Assembly (NCBI RefSeq): GCF_003026475.1
Contig: NZ_PYMC01000016.1
Span: 1-64,000 of the forward strand
Length of the DNA: 64,000 nucleotides
Origin: Photobacterium lipolyticum
GTDB taxonomy: Bacteria; Pseudomonadota; Gammaproteobacteria; Enterobacterales; Vibrionaceae
Reading direction: 5' to 3'
Under the pieces are notes generated by a model, which saw nothing but the letters and a program-made list of their open reading frames with translations, ran no database searches and was not told the DNA's origin. Shown one piece after another: positions 48,821-58,926 of this stretch. How positions within the stretch are numbered: the first letter of the stretch is position 1; each line of letters begins with the position of its first letter. Position numbers and translations under genes: made by a program.

Positions 48821-51592
48821 TTAGTGGGCCTGATCCCAGTTGTCGCCGAACCCTGCGTCAGCAATCAGCGGTACCGCCAGTTCGGCAGCGGATTCCATCA
48901 GGCGGCGCACTTCCTGCGATACAGATTCCAGTTCAGATTCCTGTACTTCAAAGACAAGTTCGTCATGTACTTGCATTAACATACGTACACGATCCGCATC
49001 CTGTTGCAAAATCCACTGATCCACCAATATCATCGCGCGTTTAATAATATCAGCGGCCGTGCCCTGCATTGGCGCATTGATGGCTGCACGTTCTGCGGCT
49101 TTGCGGCGCAGACCATTGCGTGACTTAATGTCTGGCAGATATAAGCGACGACCGAATAAGGTTTCAACAAAACCTTGCTCACTCGCTGCCGTGCGGGTAC
49201 TTTCCATATATTCCAGCACCCCCGGGTAACGCTCGAAATACACATTCATGTAGTCTTGCGCTTCGTTACGTCCCATTCCCAGCTGCTTCGCCAGGCCGAA
49301 CGCACTCATGCCATAGATCAGACCGAAGTTGATCGCTTTGGCACGACGACGCTGCTCGGTGCTCACTGATTCGATTGGCAGGTTCAATATTTCAGCCGCG
49401 GTGGCCGCGTGAATGTCTTTACCATGGTTAAAGGCGTCCAGCAGGGCTTTATCACCTGATAGGTGTGCCATGATCCGCAGTTCAATTTGAGAATAATCGA
49501 CAGCCAGAATTTTATACCCCGTCGGTGCAATGAAGGCCTGACGAATACGCCGTCCTTCTTCGTTACGTACCGGGATGTTCTGCAGGTTTGGATCGCTCGA
49601 TGACAAGCGGCCCGTCGCCGTGACTGCCTGATGGTAAGATGTATGCACCCGACCTGTTGCTGGGTTTTCCATCTTCGGCAGTTTATCGGTGTAGGTCGAC
49701 TTCAGTTTTGCCAACCCACGGTATTCCAAAAGCAATTTCGGTAACGGGTAGTCCAAGGCCAATTCTTGCAACACTTCTTCATTGGTTGAAGCGGCACCTG
49801 ATGGGGTTTTCTTTAAAACAGGCAAGCCCATTTTTTCAAACAATATCGCTTGTAGCTGTTTGGGGGAACTTAAATTAAATTCTTGCCCGGCAATCTCATA
49901 CGTTTGCTTTTCCAGTTCATCCAGACGCACCGCAATTTCAGACGATTGCGCGCTCAACAGCATACTGTCAATCAAGACCCCAGTACGTTCAATACGTGAC
50001 AGTACCGGCACCAACGGCATTTCGATGTCTTCGAAGACCGACTTCAGTTTTGGATCAGCTTCGATTTTGGCAATCAGCTGGTTGTGCAGACGAAGGGTTA
50101 TGTCGGCATCTTCCGCCGCGTACGGACCCGCCTCTTCCAAATCGATTTGGTTAAACGTCAGCTGCTTTTTACCCTTGCCGGCAATGTCTTCAAAGCTGAT
50201 ATTTTTGTGCTCTAGGTAGCGCAGGGCCAGGCTGTCCATATCATGGCGCCCGACTACACTGTTGAACACGTATGACTCCAGCATGGTGTCATATTTAATC
50301 CCCTGCATCTCAATGTCGTAACGCGCAAGAATACTGGCATCAAATTTCAGGTTCTGGCCGACTTTCGCCTGTTCCGGATCCTCCAGCAATGGCTTAAGCT
50401 GAGCCAATACCCAGTCGCGATCCAGCTGCTCGGGGGCATCTAAATAGTCATGGGCGACCGGTACATATGCCGCTTTGCCTTCTTCAACAGCAAACGACAC
50501 ACCCACCAGATTCGCGGTCATGTAATCCAGGCCATCGGTTTCGGTATCAAAAGCGACCACCTCTGCAGCTTGGAGTTTTTCAAGCCAACCGTTAAAACCG
50601 GCTTCGTCTAACACGGTTTCATAGCCACTGCGATCAATGGTTGGGGCCACCACTTTTTTCTCTGCCGCCGACTTTGCTGCCTTTTCGTTAGCAACAATTT
50701 TGCCATCACCGCCATCCAGCATTTCTTCTAACCAGCGGCGGAACTGTAACTTACCGAATAGACTTGTTAGCGCATCGGTATCAGGCTCGCCTTTACGCAG
50801 ATCTTGCGGCGCCGTATCTAGCTCAACATCCAGTTTAATCGTTGCCAGCTGATAAGACATGTAAGCGGCTTCTTTATTGTCTTCCAACTTCTTTGCCATG
50901 GTTTTCGAGCCACGGAAGCCTAACGCCGGAATCGCCTCTAAGTTGGCATAAAGATCATCAATACCACCAATACCGGTTAATAAGGCCTTCGCTGTTTTCT
51001 CTCCGACTCCCGGCACACCCGGAATGTTGTCGACCTTATCGCCCATCAGCGCGAGATAATCGATGATCAGCTCCGGGCCGATCCCGAATTTATCCACAAC
51101 CCCGGCAGGATCCATCACCACATCTGTCATGGTGTTGATCAATGTGACATGCTCGTCAACCAGCTGAGCCATATCTTTATCGCCAGTACTGATCAGTACT
51201 GGCATGCCAGCCTTCGATGCCTGGGCAGCTAACGTTCCAATCACATCATCGGCTTCTACCCCGGATATCGAGATCAGCGGCAACCCCATAGCCTTGATCA
51301 CCGCATGCAGAGGTTCAATCTGACTTCTGAGATCATCCGGCATTGGTGGGCGATGCGCCTTATATTCCGGGTACATATCATCACGAAAAGTCTTGCCTTT
51401 GGCGTCAAAGATCACCGCCACATGCTCGGTAGAAAACTGACGTAACATACTACGCAGCATATTAACAACACCATAGACCGCACCTGTTGGCTCACCGTCA
51501 GAATTAGTAAAGTTGGGAGCAGCATGATAAGCACGATAAAGATAAGACGATCCATCAATCAGGATCAGTGGGTTTTCTGGGATAGTTGCCAT
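48821..51592 (-). CDS. polA: DNA polymerase I
   Basis: 923 aa. Three domains: 5'-3' exonuclease (about 1-290), 3'-5' exonuclease (about 325-515, motif DTETDG with intact Asp and Glu) and polymerase (about 520-923). Polymerase motif A is [16 protein letters not shown], motif B is [15 protein letters not shown], motif C is VHDELVFE. It fills gaps and removes RNA primers in replication and repair. It precedes spf in the same orientation. Confidence 0.98.
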   Translation of the reverse strand: MATIPENPLILIDGSSYLYRAYHAAPNFTNSDGEPTGAVYGVVNMLRSMLRQFSTEHVAVIFDAKGKTFRDDMYPEYKAHRPPMPDDLRSQIEPLHAVIKAMGLPLISISGVEADDVIGTLAAQASKAGMPVLISTGDKDMAQLVDEHVTLINTMTDVVMDPAGVVDKFGIGPELIIDYLALMGDKVDNIPGVPGVGEKTAKALLTGIGGIDDLYANLEAIPALGFRGSKTMAKKLEDNKEAAYMSYQLATIKLDVELDTAPQDLRKGEPDTDALTSLFGKLQFRRWLEEMLDGGDGKIVANEKAAKSAAEKKVVAPTIDRSGYETVLDEAGFNGWLEKLQAAEVVAFDTETDGLDYMTANLVGVSFAVEEGKAAYVPVAHDYLDAPEQLDRDWVLAQLKPLLEDPEQAKVGQNLKFDASILARYDIEMQGIKYDTMLESYVFNSVVGRHDMDSLALRYLEHKNISFEDIAGKGKKQLTFNQIDLEEAGPYAAEDADITLRLHNQLIAKIEADPKLKSVFEDIEMPLVPVLSRIERTGVLIDSMLLSAQSSEIAVRLDELEKQTYEIAGQEFNLSSPKQLQAILFEKMGLPVLKKTPSGAASTNEEVLQELALDYPLPKLLLEYRGLAKLKSTYTDKLPKMENPATGRVHTSYHQAVTATGRLSSSDPNLQNIPVRNEEGRRIRQAFIAPTGYKILAVDYSQIELRIMAHLSGDKALLDAFNHGKDIHAATAAEILNLPIESVSTEQRRRAKAINFGLIYGMSAFGLAKQLGMGRNEAQDYMNVYFERYPGVLEYMESTRTAASEQGFVETLFGRRLYLPDIKSRNGLRRKAAERAAINAPMQGTAADIIKRAMILVDQWILQQDADRVRMLMQVHDELVFEVQESELESVSQEVRRLMESAAELAVPLIADAGFGDNWDQAH

Positions 51593-51981
51593 AAAGGTAT
51601 TCTTATATCCGGGGACGAAAGAGTTAAGTAGAAGTACTTCATCACACAGATTTTACTTCATTCAACGCTGAAAATAGCAAAATTTGTCAATGAGCTACTA
51701 GAATGCCATGAGAGCCTGCAAGTGTTAACTGATGTTTTCCACCTGCCGCCGATTATCTGTGGATAACTTTGTTAGTATTTAATTTTACTGAATTGATCAA
51801 TAATAAGGAAAAACTAACAAACTAAAAATAAAACAATAAATATCAACATCTTGCACGAGAAAGCAAAAAGTGATCCTCGATCCTAAAATGATCATTAATT
51901 GTGGAAAAAGTTAACAGACCGATCTGAAATAAGAATATCTGAGAGTAACAAACGACAAAAATGACTAGGAAGGAGGCCAAA
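51593..51981. other. polA-elbB divergent intergenic region with DnaA-box-like sites
   Basis: 389 bp, A/T rich in its elbB-proximal half. TGTGGATAA at 51758-51766 is a perfect DnaA box (TTATCCACA on the minus strand), and TGTGGAAAA at 51900-51908 is one base away from it. The promoters of polA and elbB must also lie here. No small gene or terminator was seen. Confidence 0.5.
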
Positions 51982-52632
51982 ATGAAGAAAATTGCGGTAA
52001 TTTTAAGCGGTTCTGGCGTTTTCGACGGAACTGAAATCCACGAAGCCGTATTGTCTCTGCTGGCAATTGAACAAGAAGGAGCCAGCTGGCAGTGCTTCGC
52101 TCCCAACATTGATCAATACCATGTCATCAACCATTTAACGGGAGAGGCGACCACAGAAACCCGTAATGTGCTCGTCGAAGCTGCGCGGATCGCCCGCGGC
52201 AACATTAAAGATGTCGCCAACTTAAATGCGCGTGATTTTGACGCATTGCTCATTCCCGGTGGCTTTGGGGCGGCAAAAAACCTGTCTGACTTTGCCTTCA
52301 AGGGCGCAGATTGTGAGCTCAACCCCGATGTCAAAAAGGCCTGTCAGGCTTTCGCGCTGGAAGAAAAACCGGCGGGTTACTTGTGTATATCCCCAGCCTT
52401 AATTCCAGCCATTTACGGTTCGGGGGCAAAAGGGACCATCGGTAATGATGCTGAGATAGCAAAGACATTTAATGAAATGGGGGGAGAGCATATCAACTGT
52501 CCGGTTAATGACTTTGTCCTTGATCAGAAACGCCGGTTACTGACGACCCCGGCATATATGCTGGCAAGCAATCTTTCTGAAGCGGCAAGCGGGATCAATA
52601 AGCTGGTAAAAGAGCTGGTACGGTTAGCATAA
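51982..52632 (+). CDS. elbB: glyoxalase/DJ-1-type protein ElbB
   Basis: 216 aa. DJ-1/PfpI superfamily with the nucleophile elbow in YLCISPALIP and the conserved INHLTGEATTETRNVL and PGGFGAAKNLS blocks. E. coli ElbB has weak glyoxalase activity and was linked to isoprenoid synthesis. Near the N terminus it reads SGSGVFDG, where E. coli has SGCGVYDG. The ATG at 51982 is chosen because AAGGAGG lies 6 nt before it. Confidence 0.93.
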   Translation: MKKIAVILSGSGVFDGTEIHEAVLSLLAIEQEGASWQCFAPNIDQYHVINHLTGEATTETRNVLVEAARIARGNIKDVANLNARDFDALLIPGGFGAAKNLSDFAFKGADCELNPDVKKACQAFALEEKPAGYLCISPALIPAIYGSGAKGTIGNDAEIAKTFNEMGGEHINCPVNDFVLDQKRRLLTTPAYMLASNLSEAASGINKLVKELVRLA

Positions 52633-52634
52633 GC

Positions 52635-52821
52635 AAAGAAAAGGCGGCGCTACTTAAGTTCTGAGGAATCATTAAGCAGGCGCCGCTCAGCAGAAGTGGT
52701 GCTTTTGTTTTCAGCCCTACACTAAAAACAATCAACCGTTGCTGAAGTACACTGGAAGCAATGTGAGCAATGTCGTGCCTTCAAAACAAGCGGTCTTGTC
52801 TTTCCCCTCTTGCCCGAAAGC
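52635..52821 (-). ncRNA. ryhB: RyhB iron-regulated small RNA
   Basis: The minus strand contains GCACGACATTGCTCACATTG followed by CTTCCAGT (52751-52778), identical to the target-pairing core of E. coli RyhB. A promoter with TTGCAA and TATTAT lies upstream and overlaps a Fur box. The 3' end is a terminator with stem GCGGCGC/GCGCCGC and TTTTCTTT. The predicted length is about 187 nt, twice the E. coli RNA but close to the long Vibrio cholerae RyhB. RyhB with Hfq represses non-essential iron-using proteins when iron is scarce. The start is estimated from promoter spacing. Confidence 0.95.
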
Positions 52822-52826
52822 AGGTT

Positions 52827-52881
52827 AATAATAACCATTCTCATTTGGGTTGCAAGCAATTTTTGATAATAACTCTCATTT
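52827..52881 (-). promoter_or_regulatory. Fur-controlled promoter of ryhB
   Basis: -35 TTGCAA (52850-52855) and -10 TATTAT (52828-52833) are 16 bp apart on the minus strand. A Fur-like 19-mer AATAATAACCATTCTCATT (52827-52845, plus strand) covers the -10 region and spacer. A second, GATAATAACTCTCATTT (52865-52881), lies just upstream of the -35. Iron-loaded Fur is expected to repress. Confidence 0.85.
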
Positions 52882-52921
52882 CCATCTTTAATTGCAGACG
52901 ACGCACCTTAACACTATCTTG

Positions 52922-53599
52922 TCAGAGCACCTCTTGAGGGGTCTCAGGCTTCGGTTTGATCGTTGTTAAGCGCTTTATTAAGTAGTTCAGCAACACACCA
53001 TATACCGGTACGAACAAGCCCAGACTAATGATCAGCTTAAAGGTGTAATCCACCAGCGCAATTTCGGTCCAGTTTGCCGCCATGAACGGATCTGGGCTGT
53101 TATAAAACGCAATCGCAAAGAACGCGATCGTATCGAGTGCATTACCAAGAATAGTCGAGCAGGTCGGTGCTACCCACCACTGTTTCATCTGGCGCAAGCG
53201 GTTGAATACCGATACATCGAGGATCTGACCCAGCAAATAAGCCATGAAACTGGCAATCGCAATGCGCGCAACAAACAGATTGAACTCACCTAAGTGGGCG
53301 ATCCCCTGATATTCCCCCTGATAGAACAGCACTGACAAGCCGTATGAGATAGCCAGTGACGGTGCCATCACCCGGAAGATGATCTTACGCGCCATAACGG
53401 CACCAAAAATACGTACGGTTAAGTCTGTTGCCAGGAAAATAAACGGGAAGGTAAACGCTCCCCAGGTGGTGTGAAAACCAAAAACCGTAAACGGCAGCTG
53501 CACCAGATAATTACTGGAGGCAATGATCAGCAGGTGAAACAGAACCAGAAAAGAAAGGGCTTTACGCTGTTGTACTGAAGTAAATTGAGATCTAGTCAT
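52922..53599 (-). CDS. yhhQ: queuosine precursor transporter YhhQ
   Basis: 225 aa. Inner-membrane protein of the ECF-like vut_1 family, with six hydrophobic segments and the conserved FIFLATDLTVRIFG and ILGNALDTIAFF blocks. YhhQ imports 7-cyano- or 7-aminomethyl-7-deazaguanine for queuosine synthesis. A -10-like TATAAT lies at 53690-53695. I looked for a preQ1 riboswitch upstream and saw none. It converges on elbB with ryhB in between on the same strand, so readthrough from yhhQ could reach ryhB. Confidence 0.93.
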   Translation of the reverse strand: MTRSQFTSVQQRKALSFLVLFHLLIIASSNYLVQLPFTVFGFHTTWGAFTFPFIFLATDLTVRIFGAVMARKIIFRVMAPSLAISYGLSVLFYQGEYQGIAHLGEFNLFVARIAIASFMAYLLGQILDVSVFNRLRQMKQWWVAPTCSTILGNALDTIAFFAIAFYNSPDPFMAANWTEIALVDYTFKLIISLGLFVPVYGVLLNYLIKRLTTIKPKPETPQEVL

Positions 53600-53742
53600 A
53601 ATCAGACCTTTTTGTCATTGGGGGAGAGGGAACCCAAAATACCACCACTGTCTGGCTCTCATACCACACCGCAGTGACCGAAGGCGGCGATTATATACTC
53701 TGTTTATGGCGACGACCAGCAGCTAAACATCTGTCGCGGCTT

Positions 53743-54078
53743 TCAGCCCATCAGATCAGGTTGTTGTGGCAGAAGGCTGGCAATGAAAGAGAGGGTATCG
53801 CTATCGGCCGGTGACAAGGCTTCCAGCCATAATGCGCCAGAGTAGTGCTCCCCTTTCAGCATCAATCGGCTACCTTCAAAATCGATCAGCCAGAGATGCA
53901 AGTCAGCATTCAGCTCCCGCTCAATCAGACAGGCATCAATACGTGTTAACAACAACTCGGCAATCTCAGGAAAGGTATCAAAATCAAATTCAGGACCCGA
54001 TAGCAGCAGGCGGCTATGGACCAAATCCAATGCGCGGGTAAAGAAAAATTCGCCGGAGGCAGACTGTAACGCTATCAT
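53743..54078 (-). CDS. DUF3630 family protein
   Basis: 111 aa from the second in-frame ATG, six bases downstream of the first; AGAAGGA abuts the first but is well spaced for the second. Soluble, mixed alpha/beta, no signal peptide, no recognisable catalytic motif. It resembles the DUF3630 family found beside recQ in Vibrio and Shewanella. It follows recQ by 52 bp and may be co-transcribed. Confidence 0.68.
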   Translation of the reverse strand: MIALQSASGEFFFTRALDLVHSRLLLSGPEFDFDTFPEIAELLLTRIDACLIERELNADLHLWLIDFEGSRLMLKGEHYSGALWLEALSPADSDTLSFIASLLPQQPDLMG

Positions 54079-54130
54079 TTTCATTCCTTCTGCAACGCAT
54101 TATTGCCGGAGTTTACGAGTCCGACATATT

Positions 54131-55978
54131 TTATCGGTCGTTGAGAGCGGCCATCAGGTGCGCTTCGATCACACCCAGGAAGGCATTACCGTATTTTTCC
54201 AGCTTACGATGACCGACGCCATTCACCGCCAGCATTTCACCTTGAGATGTCGGCAGCATTTCCGCCATTTCCATCAGGCTGGCATCATTGAACACCACGT
54301 AGGGTGGCAGATCATCTTCATCGGCGATGGTTTTTCGCAATTTACGCAACTTGGCAAACAACGCCTTATCATAGTGGCGATTGGCCATCTTATCGCTTTT
54401 GGCACTGCGCGCGGCAACATCCAGGCGCGGAACCGCCAGTTCAAGTTCAATTTCCGCTCTTAACACCGAACGGGCTTTTTCGGTCAGTTGCAGCGTCGAG
54501 CTACGCAAAATATTCTGGTTGAGAAAACCGCGGTGGATCAGCTGACGTAAAATACTGACCCAATACTCATGGCTGTGCTCGCGACCGATCCCATAAGTGG
54601 TGAGTTTATCGTGGCCATGTTCGCGAATACGCTGGTTTTGCATCCCGCGCAGTACTTCCACCACATAACCGATACCAAAGCTCTGATTGACCCGATAAAC
54701 ACATGACAGCGCCTTTTGCGCCACTTCAACGGCATCAAACTGCTTTGGCGGATCAAGACAAATATCGCAATTGCCGCAAGGCTCTTCGCGATATTCGCCA
54801 AAATAGTTCAGCAATACCTGACGACGACAGGTTTGCGCTTCGGCAAACGCGCCCATCGCATTGAGTTTATGGCTTTCGACCTGCTTTTGCGGCCCTTCTT
54901 CCTTTTCATCCAGGCAACGGCGCAACCAGGCAAGATCCGACGGATCGTAGAACATGACCGCTTCCGCAGGCAGGCCATCTCGTCCGGCTCTCCCCGTTTC
55001 CTGATAATAGGATTCAATATTACGCGGGATATCGTAGTGCACAACAAAGCGGACATTGGGTTTATTAATACCCATCCCGAAAGCGACCGTCGCAACGACA
55101 ATATGAATATCATCACGCTGAAAACTTTCCTGCACCCGGCCCCGTTCTTCATGATCCAGCCCTGCATGATACGCTGCCGCACGAATACCGTTGTCACACA
55201 GCTTTTCGGTAATTTGCTCGACCCGCTTCCGGCTATTGCAGTAGACGATGCCACACTGACCGCGTACCCCGCTCAGATAACGCGTCAGCTGTGCCAATGG
55301 CTTGTGCTTTTCCAACAAGGTGTAACGAATATTCGGACGATCAAAGCTGCCAAGGTAAGAATGGGGGTGAACTAAGCCAAGGCGGCTAGTAATATCACTG
55401 CGGGTCGTGTCGTCGGCGGTGGCCGTCAGCGCCATGATCGGCAAATTGTCAAAATGCTGCTTCAGCGTACCCAGCGCCGCATATTCAGGGCGGAAATCAT
55501 GGCCCCACTGGGAAATACAATGCGCTTCATCCACCGCGACCATGCTCAGTGGCATCTCATACAGACGGTCGATAAAGTCCCGCATTAACACCCGTTCCGG
55601 CGAGACATAAACCAGCTTCAGCTCCCCTTCACGCATGGCGCGATAGGTCTCCATCATCGCCTCTCGCGACATTGTCGAGTTCAGGTATGCCGCTGCCACC
55701 CCGTTGGCATTAAGCTGATCGACCTGATCTTTCATTAATGAAATCAATGGCGATATCACCAGTGTGATGCCTGGCAGCATCAACGCAGGGATCTGGTAAC
55801 ACAGTGACTTGCCACCGCCGGTTGGCATGATCACTAAGCAATCCTGGCCATCGGCAACCGCTTCTATGACTTCCTGCTGGCCAACCCGGAATGACTGATA
55901 ACCAAAGACATCCTGCAAGACTTGCTCACTGGATGGTAACGGTACTGACTGACAAACCGCGGTGCTGCTAGATGACAT
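54131..55978 (-). CDS. recQ: ATP-dependent DNA helicase RecQ
   Basis: 615 aa (E. coli 609). 3'-5' helicase of the RecF pathway. Walker A PTGGGKS (52-58), DEAH (150-153), the aromatic-rich loop after it (SQWGHDFRPEY), a zinc-binding RQC region with four cysteines in CRRQVLLNYFGE...CGNCDIC, a winged helix, and a C-terminal HRDC domain (about 535-610) are all in order. Confidence 0.97.
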   Translation of the reverse strand: MSSSSTAVCQSVPLPSSEQVLQDVFGYQSFRVGQQEVIEAVADGQDCLVIMPTGGGKSLCYQIPALMLPGITLVISPLISLMKDQVDQLNANGVAAAYLNSTMSREAMMETYRAMREGELKLVYVSPERVLMRDFIDRLYEMPLSMVAVDEAHCISQWGHDFRPEYAALGTLKQHFDNLPIMALTATADDTTRSDITSRLGLVHPHSYLGSFDRPNIRYTLLEKHKPLAQLTRYLSGVRGQCGIVYCNSRKRVEQITEKLCDNGIRAAAYHAGLDHEERGRVQESFQRDDIHIVVATVAFGMGINKPNVRFVVHYDIPRNIESYYQETGRAGRDGLPAEAVMFYDPSDLAWLRRCLDEKEEGPQKQVESHKLNAMGAFAEAQTCRRQVLLNYFGEYREEPCGNCDICLDPPKQFDAVEVAQKALSCVYRVNQSFGIGYVVEVLRGMQNQRIREHGHDKLTTYGIGREHSHEYWVSILRQLIHRGFLNQNILRSSTLQLTEKARSVLRAEIELELAVPRLDVAARSAKSDKMANRHYDKALFAKLRKLRKTIADEDDLPPYVVFNDASLMEMAEMLPTSQGEMLAVNGVGHRKLEKYGNAFLGVIEAHLMAALNDR

Positions 55979-56012
55979 AGAACGACTCTTTTGATATCGG
56001 GGCGAGCTATTC

Positions 56013-56038
56013 TATACCCAAACCACCTCAAGATGCGA
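56013..56038 (+). repeat. short intergenic repeat, copy A
   Basis: TATACCCAAACCACC followed by TCAAGATGCGA. It differs from the copy at 61134-61159 in one base. Here only the left arm is present; the matching right arm seen at 61171 is missing. It lies between recQ and rarD. Confidence 0.7.
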
Positions 56039-56239
56039 TCTTCAGTGAACGACTCAACGTGCTGTCAGCCGCATAAAAACCCGAGCCATTGCTGTCATTA
56101 GCGGGATGTGGGGAATCATCAAAACAGCCCGCAGAAAAGAAGTAGTCATTTTTGGCCCCCCCTTTATACTACTTACGCATTCGTTTTGGCCAAGATACGC
56201 CAATCAACCTGAATTTATAAAATAACCAACGGGATAATC

Positions 56240-57151
56240 ATGGAAGAACAAGCCAAAAAAACCCAACGCGGTGTGATCCTTGCCCTAGCCGCCTACACCA
56301 TGTGGGGGATCGCCCCGATATATTTCAAAGCGTTACAACAGGTCAGTGCGCTAGAAATTCTCAGTCACCGGGTCATTTGGTCTTTTTTCTTTCTGGCGGG
56401 TTTGATTTATATCAGCAAAGGCTGGGGCAAGATACGAGCGATTTTCCGTCAGCCTAAAACCCTCATCATGCTGACGGCTACTGCATTGTTAGTGGGGACT
56501 AACTGGCTGATCTTCATCTGGGCGGTTAATAACAACTACATGCTGGATGCCAGTTTAGGCTACTTCATTAATCCCTTATTCAATGTCATTTTAGGGATGC
56601 TGTTTTTAGGTGAACGCCTGCGCTCATTGCAATGGGTTGCGGTGGCTCTGGCCGCCTGCGGGGTCGCCGTCCAACTGATCCAATTTGGCTCACTGCCCTG
56701 GATTGCCCTGGCGCTAGCCGGTAGTTTCGGCTGTTATGGCTTGCTGCGTAAGAAGATTAATCTGGATGCCCAGACCGGGTTATTTCTCGAAACCTGTGTC
56801 TTGTTACCGCTGGCGGCCATTTACATTCTGCTGATCACCGACAGCCCGACCGCTAACTTTGCCGACAACCCGTTAAACCTGAATCTGCTGCTAATGGCGG
56901 CAGGCATTGTCACCACCTTACCACTGCTCTGTTTTACCGGTGCGGCGACCAAACTGAAACTGTCCACCTTAGGCTTTTTTCAATACATCGGTCCAAGTTT
57001 GATGTTTTTACTGGCAGTGTTGATCTATGACGAGCCTTTTACCTTAGATAACGGCATGACCTTTGTCTTTATCTGGGCAGCATTGGTACTGTTCAGCTTC
57101 GATGGCATTAAGAGCCATCGCCGGAGCCGAAAAGCGTTACCAGCAGCCTGA
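56240..57151 (+). CDS. rarD: EamA-family permease RarD
   Basis: 303 aa. Ten predicted membrane segments in two EamA repeats. It matches the RarD (chloramphenicol-sensitive protein) family, with the MWGIAPIYFK segment near residue 19 and NWLIFIWAVN near 93. The transported substrate is not established. It lies divergent from recQ, as in several vibrios. Confidence 0.92.
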   Translation: MEEQAKKTQRGVILALAAYTMWGIAPIYFKALQQVSALEILSHRVIWSFFFLAGLIYISKGWGKIRAIFRQPKTLIMLTATALLVGTNWLIFIWAVNNNYMLDASLGYFINPLFNVILGMLFLGERLRSLQWVAVALAACGVAVQLIQFGSLPWIALALAGSFGCYGLLRKKINLDAQTGLFLETCVLLPLAAIYILLITDSPTANFADNPLNLNLLLMAAGIVTTLPLLCFTGAATKLKLSTLGFFQYIGPSLMFLLAVLIYDEPFTLDNGMTFVFIWAALVLFSFDGIKSHRRSRKALPAA

Positions 57152-57257
57152 TCATTCCGTGCGGCCTGTGAATTTTTTACAAGCCGCATCACCTTGGTTT
57201 ATGGTGTACTGATCTTAAAAGACAACCCGCCACCGTTCAGTCCCATTGGGTATCAGT

Positions 57258-58052
57258 ATGAATAAAGTCAGTCATCGAAAAAGCAGCATTGATGACATCA
57301 ACCTGATTGATGCCCATTACCAGAGCTTTTCTTTCAAACGCCACTACCACCTCGATTACCATTTCGGCTTAATCACCCATGGCCAACAACAGTATTTCTA
57401 TAACGGTGCAAAGCATGTCGCAGGTGCCGGGCAAATAGTGATCATGCCACCGGATGAAATCCATGATGGGCAGCCGAAAGAAATGGCGGGCTATCAGGTA
57501 AAGATCTTCAGTATTACGCCAGACTGGCTTGCTCAGCATACTCAAGACGTCTCAGGGAAAAACCAATTTTGTTTTCCACAGAACAATATTGCCGATAACA
57601 CGCTATTCCAGCAGCTGACTCAACTTCACTGCCAATTAGATAACCCTTTAGTCTCTCAACTCGCAAAAGACAGTCTGCCGATCGAGTATTTCTCGCACTT
57701 GCTGACCCACTACGGCAAAGTCAGGGAGCAACCCGTCACGAAACTGGGGAGCAAAGATTTACGCCAGCTACGTGATTATTTTATGGCGCATCTCGACCAG
57801 AAAGTCAGCCTCGATAACCTGGCGGCCTTGTGCAATCTCAGTTCATCGCAACTGTTGCGTCAATTTAAGAAAGCCACAGGCATTACACCTTATGCATGGT
57901 TAGCTAGATTGCGTTTAGAACATGCCATGGCACTACTTAAAGCCGGCTTTAGCAGCACCGAAGTTGCCTATCATGTCGGCTTCTACGATCAGGCTCACTT
58001 TGCCAATACCTTCAAACACACCTTCGGCCTTGCACCATCGCAAATCAAATAG
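57258..58052 (+). CDS. AraC-family transcriptional regulator
   Basis: 264 aa from the ATG at 57258 (a TTG 12 bp upstream is in frame but less likely). An N-terminal AraC-type cupin domain (about 25-95, with HLDYHFGLITHG and PPDEIHDG) would sense a ligand. The C-terminal domain (about 165-264) carries two helix-turn-helix motifs, with VAYHVGFYDQAHFANTFK as the second. It is 128 bp upstream of a LysE exporter on the same strand, a common pairing in which the regulator responds to the exported amino acid (inference). Confidence 0.9.
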   Translation: MNKVSHRKSSIDDINLIDAHYQSFSFKRHYHLDYHFGLITHGQQQYFYNGAKHVAGAGQIVIMPPDEIHDGQPKEMAGYQVKIFSITPDWLAQHTQDVSGKNQFCFPQNNIADNTLFQQLTQLHCQLDNPLVSQLAKDSLPIEYFSHLLTHYGKVREQPVTKLGSKDLRQLRDYFMAHLDQKVSLDNLAALCNLSSSQLLRQFKKATGITPYAWLARLRLEHAMALLKAGFSSTEVAYHVGFYDQAHFANTFKHTFGLAPSQIK

Positions 58053-58180
58053 CGCACGCCATGAGATATTTCGCTCCCTGTCATTTTTTTACAAGCCACC
58101 ACTTCCCGCATCCGTCATGCTACATGACATAAAGCCATACCTGCCGTTACACCATAGAAAATTAAGTACAGCGAGTCACT

Positions 58181-58837
58181 ATGAACGAAATCACGACACT
58201 ACTAACCCTGCTTACCGTCCATGTTATAGCCTTAATGAGTCCGGGACCGGATTTCGCCTTGGTGGTACAAAATGCCGGTCGCTATGGCCGGCAAACCGGT
58301 ATTTCCATAGCCCTTGGGTTATCGTTGGGGATTTTGCTCCATTCCATTTTAAGCCTGACCGGTGCCAGCCTGTTGATCCACCAGCAACCAATGCTGTTTG
58401 CGACCCTGCAAGCCGCAGGCGGATGCTACTTGCTGTGGTTAGGGATTGGTGCGGTCAAAGGCGTACTGCTACCGATATTGCGTCCGGCTTCCAGCCCCCT
58501 GAAAACGGCAACACCACTGCGGGTGATTGCCAACCGTAAACAAGCACTGGCCAAAGGCTTTACCACCAACATTCTCAATCCGAAAGCGCTGGTTTTTTTC
58601 CTCAGCCTGCTCTCGACCCTGGTGCCGGTTGATATGTCGTTCGGCGGTAAAGTAACGGCCATTGCGATTTTGTGGGTTACGTCATTTTCATGGTTCGCAA
58701 TGCTTGCATGGCTACTGACCGGCAAACGCCTGCAGAAAAAAATACAGCAATGGACCCCCTGCATCGACGGGATCTGTGGCGTGCTGTTTGTCACTATCGG
58801 CAGTATGATCCTGTTCAATCTAATCCAGCAACCGTAA
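58181..58837 (+). CDS. LysE/RhtB family exporter
   Basis: 218 aa. Six hydrophobic segments and the N-terminal LysE signature SPGPDFALVVQNAGRYGRQ. Members export amino acids such as lysine, threonine or homoserine. The specificity cannot be read from sequence. The neighbouring AraC regulator probably controls it. Confidence 0.9.
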   Translation: MNEITTLLTLLTVHVIALMSPGPDFALVVQNAGRYGRQTGISIALGLSLGILLHSILSLTGASLLIHQQPMLFATLQAAGGCYLLWLGIGAVKGVLLPILRPASSPLKTATPLRVIANRKQALAKGFTTNILNPKALVFFLSLLSTLVPVDMSFGGKVTAIAILWVTSFSWFAMLAWLLTGKRLQKKIQQWTPCIDGICGVLFVTIGSMILFNLIQQP

Positions 58838-58858
58838 ATACCCACGAATCAAAAGAAC

Positions 58859-58897
58859 AAAGCCCCTCTCATACTGACTGGCAGTACGGGAGGGGCT
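58859..58897 (-). terminator. terminator after uvrD
   Basis: AGCCCCTC and GAGGGGCT with further internal pairing (ACTG/CAGT) form a long hairpin. On the minus strand it is followed by TTTGTTCTTTT, so it serves uvrD; the plus side has only GTTTAAA. Confidence 0.82.
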
Positions 58898-58926
58898 GTT
58901 TAAAGCAGTGACTTGCGCCTTGATTG

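Noticed and set aside
53600-53742. preQ1 riboswitch before yhhQ
   Set aside because: Neither the preQ1-I hairpin-tail pattern nor another preQ1 class core was recognisable in the leader.
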